Shown here one piece after another: positions 6,489 to 12,611 of a stretch of DNA of 13,203 nt. Each line of letters starts with the position of its first letter. The first letter of the stretch is position 1. The position numbers and the translations under genes were made by a program. This DNA is from Acidobacteriota bacterium (GTDB lineage Bacteria > Acidobacteriota > Terriglobia > Terriglobales > Acidobacteriaceae), in assembly GCA_021798235.1 (NCBI GenBank), contig JAJZMO010000266.1, forward strand, positions 1-13,203, read 5' to 3'. The notes beneath the pieces were generated by a model. That model ran no database searches. It had not been told where the DNA came from and saw only the letters and a list, made by a program, of their open reading frames with translations.

Positions 6489-7793
6489 TCACACGCCCAG
6501 CTTCAGCGCCGCGTCCGCCGTCAACCGCTCGTCTGCAAACTTCCCCGTCACCAGCTTCGGCCAAGCCGCCGCCGCAATCATCGCGGCGTTATCCGTAGAC
6601 AGCTTCAAACTCGGAAACGCAATCGGCAATCCCTGCGCCCGCGCCTCGGCCGTGAAGTGCTCCCGCAACTCGCGGTTCGCCGCCACCCCGCCCGACACCA
6701 GCACGCTCGCCGCACCAAACCGCTCCGCCGTCTGGAACGTCTTCCGCCGCAAGTCCTCCACCACCGCCCGCTGAAAGCTCGCAATCAGATCCAGTGTCTC
6801 CTGGTCGCACAGCGCGCGCACCAACTCCAAATCCCGCTTGGGACTCGCCCCCGGCATCGCCGCCAGCGCCGCCCGCCGCTGCGCAATCCGCTCTTCCATC
6901 CCATGCACCTGCGTGTAGCGCAGCACTGCCGTCTTGATCCCGCTGAAGGAAAAATACGTCGCCTCCTTCGGATCCAGCGCGCCCGCTTCGCCCCTGCGAT
7001 GCGCCTTGGCTTTGATCTGTGCAAACGAAAACGGCACCGCCCCTGCGTCGCCAAACGGAGCCAGCGCATCCAGCCACGGCCCGCCCGGATACCCCAGTCC
7101 CAGCAGCTTCGCCACCTTGTCGAACGCCTCGCCCGCCGCGTCGTCCACCGTGCGCCCCACATTGCGGTAGTGCCACGCACCATTTTGTTCCTGTGCCAGA
7201 TACAAATGCGTATGCCCGCCAGAAACCACCAGCGCAAGAATAGTCTGCCCCGCCTCAAAAGGCTCCCCGGGTGCCCCATTGCCGGGCCCCCCACGAACAG
7301 GTCCTTGTTCGTGGGGTGGATACAAGCCTGAAGTTGGCTTGTGTAGGATTTGCGCGTCCGCCCGTGCGGCCAGCACTTCCAGCAGCACCGCGTGAATATG
7401 CCCCTCCAGATGATTCACCGCAATCAGCGGCTTCCCCAGCCCGAACGCCAGCGCCTTGGCATAACTCACGCCCACCAGCAGCGCCCCCGGCAGTCCCGGC
7501 CCCTCTGTTACCGCCACCGCGTCCAGATCTGCAAACGCCACGCCTGCCTCGGCCATCGCCGCTTCCACCACCGGAACTACCGCCCGCAAATGCTCCCGCG
7601 AAGCCAGCTCCGGAACCACCCCGCCAAACCGCGCATGCAGCGCAATCTGCGACGCCACCACATTCGACAGCGTCTCCCGGCCGCCCCTCACCACCGCCGC
7701 CGCCGTCTCGTCGCACGAGCTCTCGATGCCCAGAATCAATCCCTGCGGCACCCTGCCCCGGCCTTGTTTCACTTCCGTCACAATCTTCCTCAT
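6489..7793 (-). CDS. tsaD: tRNA N6-adenosine threonylcarbamoyltransferase TsaD, with an internal repeat-derived insert
   Basis: TsaD (Kae1/Gcp family) transfers the threonylcarbamoyl group to A37 of ANN-decoding tRNAs, with TsaB and TsaE. The 434-aa product carries [14 protein letters not shown] (residues 22-35), the metal-binding HLEGH (His128, His132), [13 protein letters not shown] (188-200), [24 protein letters not shown] and the metal ligand Asp401 in STDNAAM. It is about 95 residues longer than the usual ~340. Part of the excess is a ~14-residue N-terminal extension and a linker near 295-325. The striking part is residues ~147-178, rich in Gly/Pro and encoded by a palindromic repeat. 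All catalytic blocks are intact, so the protein is probably functional. The ATG at 7793 sits 5 nt after a -10 box (TAGAAT), suggesting a leaderless transcript. Confidence 0.95.
   Translation of the reverse strand: MRKIVTEVKQGRGRVPQGLILGIESSCDETAAAVVRGGRETLSNVVASQIALHARFGGVVPELASREHLRAVVPVVEAAMAEAGVAFADLDAVAVTEGPGLPGALLVGVSYAKALAFGLGKPLIAVNHLEGHIHAVLLEVLAARADAQILHKPTSGLYPPHEQGPVRGGPGNGAPGEPFEAGQTILALVVSGGHTHLYLAQEQNGAWHYRNVGRTVDDAAGEAFDKVAKLLGLGYPGGPWLDALAPFGDAGAVPFSFAQIKAKAHRRGEAGALDPKEATYFSFSGIKTAVLRYTQVHGMEERIAQRRAALAAMPGASPKRDLELVRALCDQETLDLIASFQRAVVEDLRRKTFQTAERFGAASVLVSGGVAANRELREHFTAEARAQGLPIAFPSLKLSTDNAAMIAAAAWPKLVTGKFADERLTADAALKLGV
7260..7355. repeat. Palindromic repeat module inside tsaD
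   Basis: On the plus strand the order is CCCGGGTGCCCCATT head, hairpin CCCCACGAACA (7289-7299) / TGTTCGTGGGG (7306-7316), a perfect 11-bp stem, then a second hairpin ACAAGCC (7322-7328) / GGCTTGT (7336-7342). The head recurs at 6437 and the first 17 bases of the hairpin recur exactly at 10989-11005, both in intergenic DNA. Read from the minus strand it is open and encodes residues ~147-178 of TsaD. The outer edges are approximate. Confidence 0.75.
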
Positions 7794-7798
7794 CTCTC

Positions 7799-7804
7799 AT
7801 TCTA
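7799..7804 (-). promoter_or_regulatory. -10 box of tsaD, leaderless arrangement
   Basis: On the minus strand TAGAAT (5 of 6 consensus bases) is followed by 5 nt (GAGAG) and the tsaD ATG. It abuts the -35-like TTGACC of the opposite strand. Confidence 0.45.
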
Positions 7805-7832
7805 TTGACCCTGCCCGCTTCCGGTGCATCAT
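7805..7832 (+). promoter_or_regulatory. Possible promoter of the CCA-adding enzyme gene
   Basis: TTGACC (7805-7810, one base from the -35 consensus), a 16-bp spacer, then CATCAT (7827-7832, 4 of 6 for -10), 20 bp before the ATG at 7853. Because the tsaD -10 directly abuts it on the other strand, the two genes may compete for polymerase. Confidence 0.35.
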
Positions 7833-7852
7833 GAAGGGTAGAGCCAGCCCGC

Positions 7853-9256
7853 ATGCCATCGCCCGACGCCATCCCGCCATCCCCAGCCTTCCAGGCCGCT
7901 GGCCACATCGTCCGCCGCCTGCGCGACCTCGGCTACCAGGCCTACTTCGCCGGCGGATGCGTCCGCGACCTCCTCCTCGGCCTCACCCCCAAGGACTACG
8001 ACGTCACCACCAACGCCCGCCCCGGCCTCGTTCTCGATCTCTTCCCGCAAACCTTCGCCGTCGGCGCCCACTTCGGCGTCGTCCTCGTCCGCCAGACCAT
8101 CGACGGCCAGCCCATCCTCACCGAGGTCGCCACCTTCCGCAGCGACGGCGCTTACCTCGACGGCCGCCACCCCTCTGAAGTCACCTTCGCAGACCACCCC
8201 CAGGACGACGTCCGCCGCCGCGACTTCACCATCAACGGCATGCTGCTCGACCCCCTGAAACTCCCCGCCACATGGCCCATCCCGCCCGAAGCCCTCCAAG
8301 CCGCCCTCCTCGACTACGTCCACGGCCGCGAAGACCTCCAGGCCGGCATCATCCGCGCCATCGGCGACCCCATCCTCCGCTTCACTGAGGACAAGCTCCG
8401 CATGCTCCGCGCCGTCCGCTTCGCCGCCCGCTTCGGCTACACCCTCGACCCCGCCACCGCCGCCGCCATCCGCAGCCTTGCGCCCGCCATCGCCCAGGTC
8501 AGCCGCGAGCGCGTCCGCGACGAGCTCACCCGCATGCTCACCGAGGGCCACGCCCGCCGTGCCTTCGAACTCCTCGACGAAGCCCGCCTCCTTCCCGAAG
8601 TCCTCCCCGAAATCGACCGCCTCCACGGCGTCGAGCAGCCCCCGCAATACCACCCCGAGGGCGACGTCTGGATCCACACCCTGCTCTTACTCGAAAAGCT
8701 CCCCGCCAACTGCTCGCCCACCCTAGCCTGGGGAGCTCTCCTCCACGACGTCGGCAAGCCCGCCACCTTCCAGCGCGCGCCCGACCGCATCCGCTTCAAC
8801 GGCCACGTCGAAGTCGGCGTCAAAATCGCCGCCGAAATCTGCCGCCGCCTCCGCTTCTCCAACGACGAAACCGATCAGATCCTCGCCCTCGTCGACAACC
8901 ACATGCGCTTCGGCCATGTAAAAGACATGCGCGAGTCCACCCTCAAGCGCTTCTTCCGCCTGCCCCAATTCGACGAGCACCTCGCCCTGCACCGCATCGA
9001 CTGCCTCTCCAGCCACGGCGACCTCAGCCTCTACGACTTCGCCCGCAAGCGCTTCGCCGAGCTCCCGCCCGAGTCCGTCCAGCCCAAACTGTTACTCACC
9101 GGCCGCGAACTCATCGCTGCTGGCTACCAGCCCGGCCCTCGCTTCAAAAAACTCCTCGCCCTCGCTGAAGACGCCCAGCTCGAAGGCCGCATCCACAGCA
9201 CGGAAGAAGCTCTCGCCCTCGTCCGCTCCACCGAATCACCCGAACCCACACTCTGA
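7853..9256 (+). CDS. cca: CCA tRNA nucleotidyltransferase / poly(A) polymerase family with HD domain
   Basis: Class II nucleotidyltransferase, 467 aa. It probably adds or repairs the 3' CCA of tRNA; poly(A) polymerase is the alternative because the families share these motifs. The head domain has AGGCVRDLLLG (residues 33-43), the two catalytic aspartates in DYD (48 and 50), EVATFR, and DDVRRRDFTINGMLLDP (118-133). The neck has LRFTEDKLRMLRAVRFAARFGY (175-196) and the R-RVRDEL helix near 220. A C-terminal HD phosphohydrolase-type domain follows, with the HD pair at 298-299 in LLHDVGKP and a second His-rich segment VDNHMRFGHV near 348. HD domains in this family give 2',3'-cyclic phosphodiesterase or phosphatase activity. 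The start ATG has no strong RBS (AAGGG is 14 nt away). It is divergent from tsaD. Gene symbol is by family; the CCA versus poly(A) choice is not settled by the sequence. Confidence 0.9.
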   Translation: MPSPDAIPPSPAFQAAGHIVRRLRDLGYQAYFAGGCVRDLLLGLTPKDYDVTTNARPGLVLDLFPQTFAVGAHFGVVLVRQTIDGQPILTEVATFRSDGAYLDGRHPSEVTFADHPQDDVRRRDFTINGMLLDPLKLPATWPIPPEALQAALLDYVHGREDLQAGIIRAIGDPILRFTEDKLRMLRAVRFAARFGYTLDPATAAAIRSLAPAIAQVSRERVRDELTRMLTEGHARRAFELLDEARLLPEVLPEIDRLHGVEQPPQYHPEGDVWIHTLLLLEKLPANCSPTLAWGALLHDVGKPATFQRAPDRIRFNGHVEVGVKIAAEICRRLRFSNDETDQILALVDNHMRFGHVKDMRESTLKRFFRLPQFDEHLALHRIDCLSSHGDLSLYDFARKRFAELPPESVQPKLLLTGRELIAAGYQPGPRFKKLLALAEDAQLEGRIHSTEEALALVRSTESPEPTL

Positions 9257-9266
9257 CCATCCTCCC

Positions 9267-9380
9267 CTAACCACAACCATTCCTATACCCTCCAAAAGCA
9301 AACCACTCACGACAAGCCGACTCCTCGGGAATACTCCGGAAACCATTGTGGCGGTCATACAATGTGATCGTGAAAAGCAT
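9267..9380 (-). pseudogene. Candidate remnant A of an unknown minus-strand gene
   Basis: A short open stretch on the minus strand, ending in TAG at 9267-9269, encodes ...HNGFRSIPEESACREW, then FAFGGYRNGCG. It matches remnant B (11053-11226) in N, P-E, SACREW, A, G-Y and G. In the best-conserved stretch most nucleotide differences fall at third codon positions or are synonymous, for example CGT versus AGG for Arg. It overlaps the promoter and first codons of the plus-strand gene at 9370, so it is not a separate working gene. The evidence is only this internal comparison. Confidence 0.22.
9358..9363 (+). promoter_or_regulatory. -10 box of the 9370 gene, leaderless arrangement
   Basis: TACAAT is followed by 6 nt and the GTG start at 9370, as at glyA and purN. 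The box is embedded in a 6-bp inverted repeat, CATTGT (9344-9349) / ACAATG (9359-9364), which could be an operator half-site pair. Confidence 0.45.
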
Positions 9381-10143
9381 CGAGAACGCATCCAGTTTCG
9401 AGTGGATTAGAACAGGGCGGCAGCCGTTTCCGCCTGTCTATTCCCCAAATAGCGGTGTGCCCCTGGCCTGCGTCATTCCTTTGCAATTCGAGCGTTATGC
9501 AAAAATCCTGCACCGGCTGGATGCAGTTGAAGACAGAGTCGATCATTCGCTATCCAAAAAGGAGCGTGCAATCTTGCATATTCCAGATTGCGTTTCGATC
9601 AAGAACTTGGTTGCCTCCAGGCCAATAGGATCAAGAATCTTCTGGAAGGAAGCCGCACAAGCACTTGGGGTGCCCTATTCACAGGAAATAACGCACGCCT
9701 GGTTTTCGAGAGCACTAGAGCTAAATCCGCTATGCTGGCCACGATTCATTGCTGGGCCGGCAGACGGTGCTTTGGACTTCGATGAATGCCGTGAACTCGC
9801 ATCGATTCTTGTGAAGAGTACATCGGAGCACACATGTAGCTTTAGACTTCCTGAAATTCCATACCTAGGAACGGACCAACGGCTGCTATTTGAAGGACCG
9901 CTGGAAGATGTCCCCGAGTTCTTCGCAAATTACCAATTCGGCCCGGAGTACTGGTGGCCACAGGACCATCAATGGTGCGTCTGCTCGGACTATGACCTTA
10001 CATTCACGATTGTGGGCGGACCTTCGCAACTGATTACTACACTTCTGAAAAGTCAGGTGCTTGAATGCATTGAGATCAGCCCTATGATTCGGGTGGATGA
10101 CGCAGCCCCGCCGCCGCGTGGCTCCTACGAAGCAAGTGTGTGA
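9370..10143 (+). CDS. Unrecognised 257-aa protein, lower-GC insert
   Basis: I do not recognise this family. The product is soluble, with no signal peptide or membrane helix, and rich in aromatic and charged residues. Notable segments are LDAVEDRVDHSLSKKERAIL (~35-60), IFWKEAAQALGVPYSQEITHAWF (~85-110), and a C-terminal region with YQFGPEYWWPQDHQWCVCSD followed by YDLTFTIVGG. That last part looks like the most conserved core. By eye GC is near 50%, with frequent A/T-ending codons, against well above 60% in the neighbouring cca gene; this suggests acquisition by transfer. GTG at 9370 is chosen from the leaderless -10 spacing; TTG at 9346 and GTG at 9364 are alternatives. Size and composition would suit an immunity or accessory protein, but no toxin partner is seen in the window, so no function is assigned. 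Confidence 0.7.
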   Translation: MKSIENASSFEWIRTGRQPFPPVYSPNSGVPLACVIPLQFERYAKILHRLDAVEDRVDHSLSKKERAILHIPDCVSIKNLVASRPIGSRIFWKEAAQALGVPYSQEITHAWFSRALELNPLCWPRFIAGPADGALDFDECRELASILVKSTSEHTCSFRLPEIPYLGTDQRLLFEGPLEDVPEFFANYQFGPEYWWPQDHQWCVCSDYDLTFTIVGGPSQLITTLLKSQVLECIEISPMIRVDDAAPPPRGSYEASV

Positions 10144-10220
10144 GTTGCACTCGCACTGAGATACGGAGTGGTGTTCCGGCAAATCGTCGCACGGATGCTA
10201 ATTCCAGAATACTGGCCAAC

Positions 10221-10262
10221 TGGGTGTGCCATCCTTCACACCTTTTCTGTGCGAAGAGTAGG
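10221..10262. repeat. Degenerate type-2 palindromic repeat
   Basis: TGGGTGTGCCATC resembles the TGGGTGCCCCAT heads elsewhere in the window. It is followed by CTTCACA-ccttttc-TGTGCGAAG, an imperfect hairpin with a 2-nt bulge. Bases 10144-10220, between the stop of the 9370 gene and this element, show nothing. Confidence 0.4.
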
Positions 10263-10286
10263 AATGGAAAGCCCAAGCCCGAATGG

Positions 10287-10335
10287 GTCATTTCGACCGA
10301 AGCGCGCAGCGCGAAGTGGAGAAATCTGCGGTTCC
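10287..10335 (+). repeat. Type-1 repeat copy B
   Basis: GTCATTTCGACCG head, CGCGC/GCGCG self-complementary centre, GGAGAAATCTGCGGTTCC tail. Confidence 0.75.
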
Positions 10336-10360
10336 TTCACCACCCCAAAAAACTCCCCTC

Positions 10361-10393
10361 AAAAACAGACCAGGGAGCGCCAACGCGCTCCCT
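10361..10393 (-). terminator. Intrinsic terminator of the 57-aa gene
   Basis: On the minus strand a 9-bp stem AGGGAGCGC / GCGCTCCCT (10393-10372, loop GTTG) is followed by GGTCTGTTTTTG and, further on, a run of six T. It lies 88 bp beyond the stop of the small minus-strand gene. There is no T-run on the plus strand. Confidence 0.75.
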
Positions 10394-10480
10394 CATACGG
10401 TCCTTGTGCGGATTACGGCTCAGCGCATCGGAATCCCGCAGGCCGTCTCCAGCCCGCAAAAACTCACTGCGCTTCACCCT

Positions 10481-10654
10481 TTAGTGGCTGTCGCCGTCAT
10501 GGTCCACATCGCCGGCAGACATCTGCTGCCCCTGCGGGCTGATGCTCGCCTTGTCGGGTTGAAGGGTCGCCTGCTGCGTCTGTGTCACAGCAGCCATCTG
10601 CTGGCTCGCGGAAATCTGCGATACGGCATTCGCGCCAGAAACTGGAGCAATCAT
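10481..10654 (-). CDS. 57-aa small protein with acidic DxDxDGDSH tail, function unknown
   Basis: The product begins MIAPVSGANAVSQISASQQM, is very rich in Gln/Ala/Ser, contains DKASISPQGQQM, and ends DVDHDGDSH. AGGAGG (10668-10663) lies 8 nt before the ATG, the best Shine-Dalgarno sequence in the window, and an intrinsic terminator follows, so this is a compact single-gene unit despite its size. The GTG at 10663 overlaps the Shine-Dalgarno sequence and is rejected as start. There is no signal peptide or membrane segment. The D(K/T)xxxSPQ pattern recalls a motif of small flagellar-associated proteins such as FlgM, and the acidic tail resembles a Ca-binding DxDxDG loop; both are loose analogies. 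From memory, similar short proteins with this tail occur in other bacteria, unverified. Confidence 0.7.
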   Translation of the reverse strand: MIAPVSGANAVSQISASQQMAAVTQTQQATLQPDKASISPQGQQMSAGDVDHDGDSH

Positions 10655-10662
10655 GGATTGCA

Positions 10663-10668
10663 CCTCCT
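10663..10668 (-). promoter_or_regulatory. Near-perfect Shine-Dalgarno of the 57-aa gene
   Basis: AGGAGG, continuing TG, with 8-nt spacing to the ATG at 10654. Unusually strong compared with all other starts in the window. Confidence 0.8.
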
Positions 10669-10787
10669 GCCCCTTACATCGGTTTCAACCGCAAACCCTT
10701 GAGCCAAAACACTCAACATGTCGCAATCGTCATTTATGACATTCGCATGCCCGAGCACAAAAGAAAGCTTGGCAAATCAATAAAATT

Positions 10788-10839
10788 GTCATCCCGACCG
10801 CAGCGTCAGGGGCGCGAAGCGGAGGAACCTGCGGTATTT
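10788..10839 (+). repeat. Type-1 repeat copy C
   Basis: GTCATCCCGACCG head identical to the copy at 1191, then CGCGAAGCGGAGGAACCTGC and GGTATTT. Bases 10669-10787, between the small gene and this copy, may hold that gene's promoter; no clear consensus was found. Confidence 0.8.
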
Positions 10840-10864
10840 ATCCCTTCCGAACGCCCCCCGATAG

Positions 10865-10922
10865 GTCATTCTGAGCGGAGCTTGGCCGCTCGCGGACAAG
10901 CGAAGTCGAAGAATCTGCAGTT
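10865..10922 (+). repeat. Type-1 repeat copy D
   Basis: GTCATTCTGAGCGGAGC head, the inner arms CGCTCG and CGGACAAGCGAAGTCG, and AAGAATCTGCAGTT tail. This is the GTCATTCTGAGCG...GAATCTGC variant of the same family. Confidence 0.75.
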
Positions 10923-10957
10923 ACAAAAGCTGGTAAGCCAGACGCCCCCATCAATCG

Positions 10958-11050
10958 GTCCTTTCGAGCGAAGTCGCAACACCGGGGTCCCCACGAACAG
11001 GTCCTGACTCGCGGGGTAGCAAGGCGCCAAGTCGAGAAATCTGCGGTCCC
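10958..11050 (+). repeat. Type-1 repeat copy E, split by a type-2 module
   Basis: The type-1 head GTCCTTTCGAGCGAAGTCGC and tail AAGTCGAGAAATCTGCGG are separated by about 50 bp beginning CCGGGGTCCCCACGAACAGG. That segment shares 17 identical bases with the tsaD insert (10989-11005 = 7289-7305) and forms an imperfect CCCCACGA/TCGCGGGG hairpin. It is therefore a nested composite. Confidence 0.7.
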
Positions 11051-11052
11051 CT

Positions 11053-11226
11053 GCCCTCAATGTAGCCAGATGCAATCCATTCCCTACAAGCCGACTTTTC
11101 GGGAGGAATGCCCCAATAGTTGTAACCGATGCCTTTATTTGGGGCGAGGATCAGCCGCGGACCCAGCGGTTCTGAGTGTGTGTGTCGGAGAACGTCATAA
11201 GCGCATTTCCCGCATCGTGACTTCAA
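11053..11226 (-). pseudogene. Candidate remnant B of an unknown minus-strand gene
   Basis: Open minus-strand frame from TTG 11226 encoding KSRCGKCAYDVLRHTH..., then GYNYWGIPPEKSACREW and IASGYIEG. After this the frame runs directly into repeat copy E with no native stop codon. The SACREW...GY block matches remnant A at 9267-9380. It has no RBS or ATG. It could be the 3' part of a gene eroded by repeat insertion. Function unknown. Confidence 0.25.
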
Positions 11227-11229
11227 TCC

Positions 11230-11284
11230 CGGGTCTCAAAAGCGGGACCCGCGGTCCCAGGCGCTTGTGGATGCACTCCACAAG
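11230..11284. repeat. Paired hairpins, type-2-like
   Basis: CGGGTCTC (11230-11237) pairs with GGGACCCG (11244-11251), 8 bp with one G-U pair. A perfect CTTGTGGA (11264-11271) / TCCACAAG (11277-11284) follows. The two-hairpin layout resembles the tsaD insert. Bases 11285-11399 show no gene; a 5-bp CTCCC-ttc-GGGAG hairpin (11385-11397) lies just beyond the stop codon of the next gene. Confidence 0.5.
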
Positions 11285-11399
11285 TACTTTGATGGGAATC
11301 CGAGGTCTGGCGGAACATCGTAACGAATCCGCTGGGCTTGTTGTGCAGAGCAGCGGCGGAATCGTTGCGACCGCAGCGGAACTGCTCCCTTCGGGAGTC

Positions 11400-12611
11400 C
11401 TATTTTTCGAAAATCCAAACCGGCGGAGACGAAGCGGCGCCCGAGGGCACGTTCACGGCCCATCCCACCAGCGCATAGCCAGCGGTGGAGTCTGAGTACT
11501 TAGGGGATATGAGGATGGGGCGAGGAAGAGTATCGCCCTGCACCTTGGTCCCCACAAGAATGTACCCGTCGGGACCGTTGCCGCCGAAGGCCGTGAGGAT
11601 GTAGCCCGAGGACGCGAGAGATTTCGCGGCGGGACCAACGTCATCGTACGGAACCGTTTGGACTTCGGTGTCGTAGGCGGTGTGAGCTTCCGAGGTCCAT
11701 CCGTATGACAGGAACACAACATCGCCCGCGGCATCGTTGAAGGAAATGGCAGTCACCACGCGGCCATTGGCACCGTCATCGGCAATTGCCGCCGGCAAGT
11801 CCTGCAGCGAAGCGGTTTGGTACTTCATGTCGAAGCCCCCGGCCGGGCCCTTCACCATCGAATCGCCAAAGACGTCCTCATCGGTCTCAATGTCCAGGGA
11901 GGTTACGACGATATTTCCTGCCGCGTTTCCACCCAGCCACTGAAAAGGGGGGCTGTCGGGGCTGAGGTCAGTTGCCAGCTTCTCATATGTATCAGGAACG
12001 TACTCGGTCGATACCGGCTCGCTCGTTGGAGAGGGCCAGAGGTCATAATCCCACCAGCAATCTTGAGCGACACCGGTCACACACTGGCCAGGCCCCATGC
12101 GCAACGGGCTTCCAATGGCCGCTGGATAGGAAATCCCTAACGGATAGATGAGCTGGATGGGGACCACATACCCTTGGACTGCGCCCGCCGGCGAGTCCAC
12201 CTGCTGGAACCTCAGATCACCCGCCAAAGGCGATCGCGGGCCTACAGTCAAAGTAGCGGGCACACTGGTGATCGAGGATTTTCCATACGACACGATGACG
12301 GCGTAGGTTGTGCCCGTATCGGAAGCCGTCACAGGCGGGGTGGTATAGGAAGATTGATTTGCCCCGGAAATCGCGACGCTGTTTCTCTCCCATTGATAGC
12401 TGAGCGGGCCCGGTCCCCTGGCGAAGACTTCAAACGTGGCTGTCTGGCCCAACGGCGTCGTGACGTTATTTGGCGGGCCATAAATTGTCAGCTTCGAATT
12501 GGAGCCTGTTAGATTCTGCGAACTACCACACCCGAAACCCGAAAGCAGCATGCCGGCCAGAAGAATCGAACATGTATACCTGCCGAAGCGGGCGCGAACC
12601 TGATAGCTCAT
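11400..12611 (-). CDS. Exported (probably lipid-anchored) protein with Ig-like domain
   Basis: This is a 403-aa protein. Residues 1-28 form an export signal: basic start, hydrophobic SILLAGMLLSGFGC, then GSSQN. Cys28 is the likely lipidated residue, although GFGC is not a canonical lipobox. Residues ~40-123 form an Ig-like domain of the type common in acidobacterial surface proteins (LGQTATFEVFARGPGPLSYQ then W, AISGANQSSYTTPPVTASDT, ending SVPATLTV). Residues ~130-403 are an unrecognised, probably beta-rich region with DCWWDYDLWPSP, SLDIETDEDVFGDSMVKGPA and a C-terminal YALVGWAVNVPSGAASSPPV. No catalytic motif is recognised. The ATG at 12611 lacks a clear RBS or nearby -10 box. A cell-surface binding or structural role is an inference only. 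It is the only long gene in the right third. Confidence 0.8.
   Translation of the reverse strand: MSYQVRARFGRYTCSILLAGMLLSGFGCGSSQNLTGSNSKLTIYGPPNNVTTPLGQTATFEVFARGPGPLSYQWERNSVAISGANQSSYTTPPVTASDTGTTYAVIVSYGKSSITSVPATLTVGPRSPLAGDLRFQQVDSPAGAVQGYVVPIQLIYPLGISYPAAIGSPLRMGPGQCVTGVAQDCWWDYDLWPSPTSEPVSTEYVPDTYEKLATDLSPDSPPFQWLGGNAAGNIVVTSLDIETDEDVFGDSMVKGPAGGFDMKYQTASLQDLPAAIADDGANGRVVTAISFNDAAGDVVFLSYGWTSEAHTAYDTEVQTVPYDDVGPAAKSLASSGYILTAFGGNGPDGYILVGTKVQGDTLPRPILISPKYSDSTAGYALVGWAVNVPSGAASSPPVWIFEK

Noticed and set aside
6489..7793. tsaD as a pseudogene disrupted by the repeat insertion
   Set aside because: The frame stays open throughout and every metal-binding and nucleotide-binding motif on both sides is intact.
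10676..10702. FliA-like promoter (TCAAGGGT, 11 nt, ACCGATGT on the minus strand) and a sigma-54-like TTGGC...TTTGC upstream of the 57-aa gene
   Set aside because: The FliA match is only 5 of 8 in each box, and the sigma-54-like elements are one base too far apart; neither is convincing.
10287..11050. CRISPR array suggested by several related repeats in a row
   Set aside because: The units are irregularly spaced, diverged and individually palindromic, with no uniform spacers and no cas genes.
11385..11407. Plus-strand terminator (CTCCC-ttc-GGGAG followed by TTTTT)
   Set aside because: The stem is only 5 bp, no plus-strand gene precedes it, and the T-run lies within the end of the minus-strand coding region.
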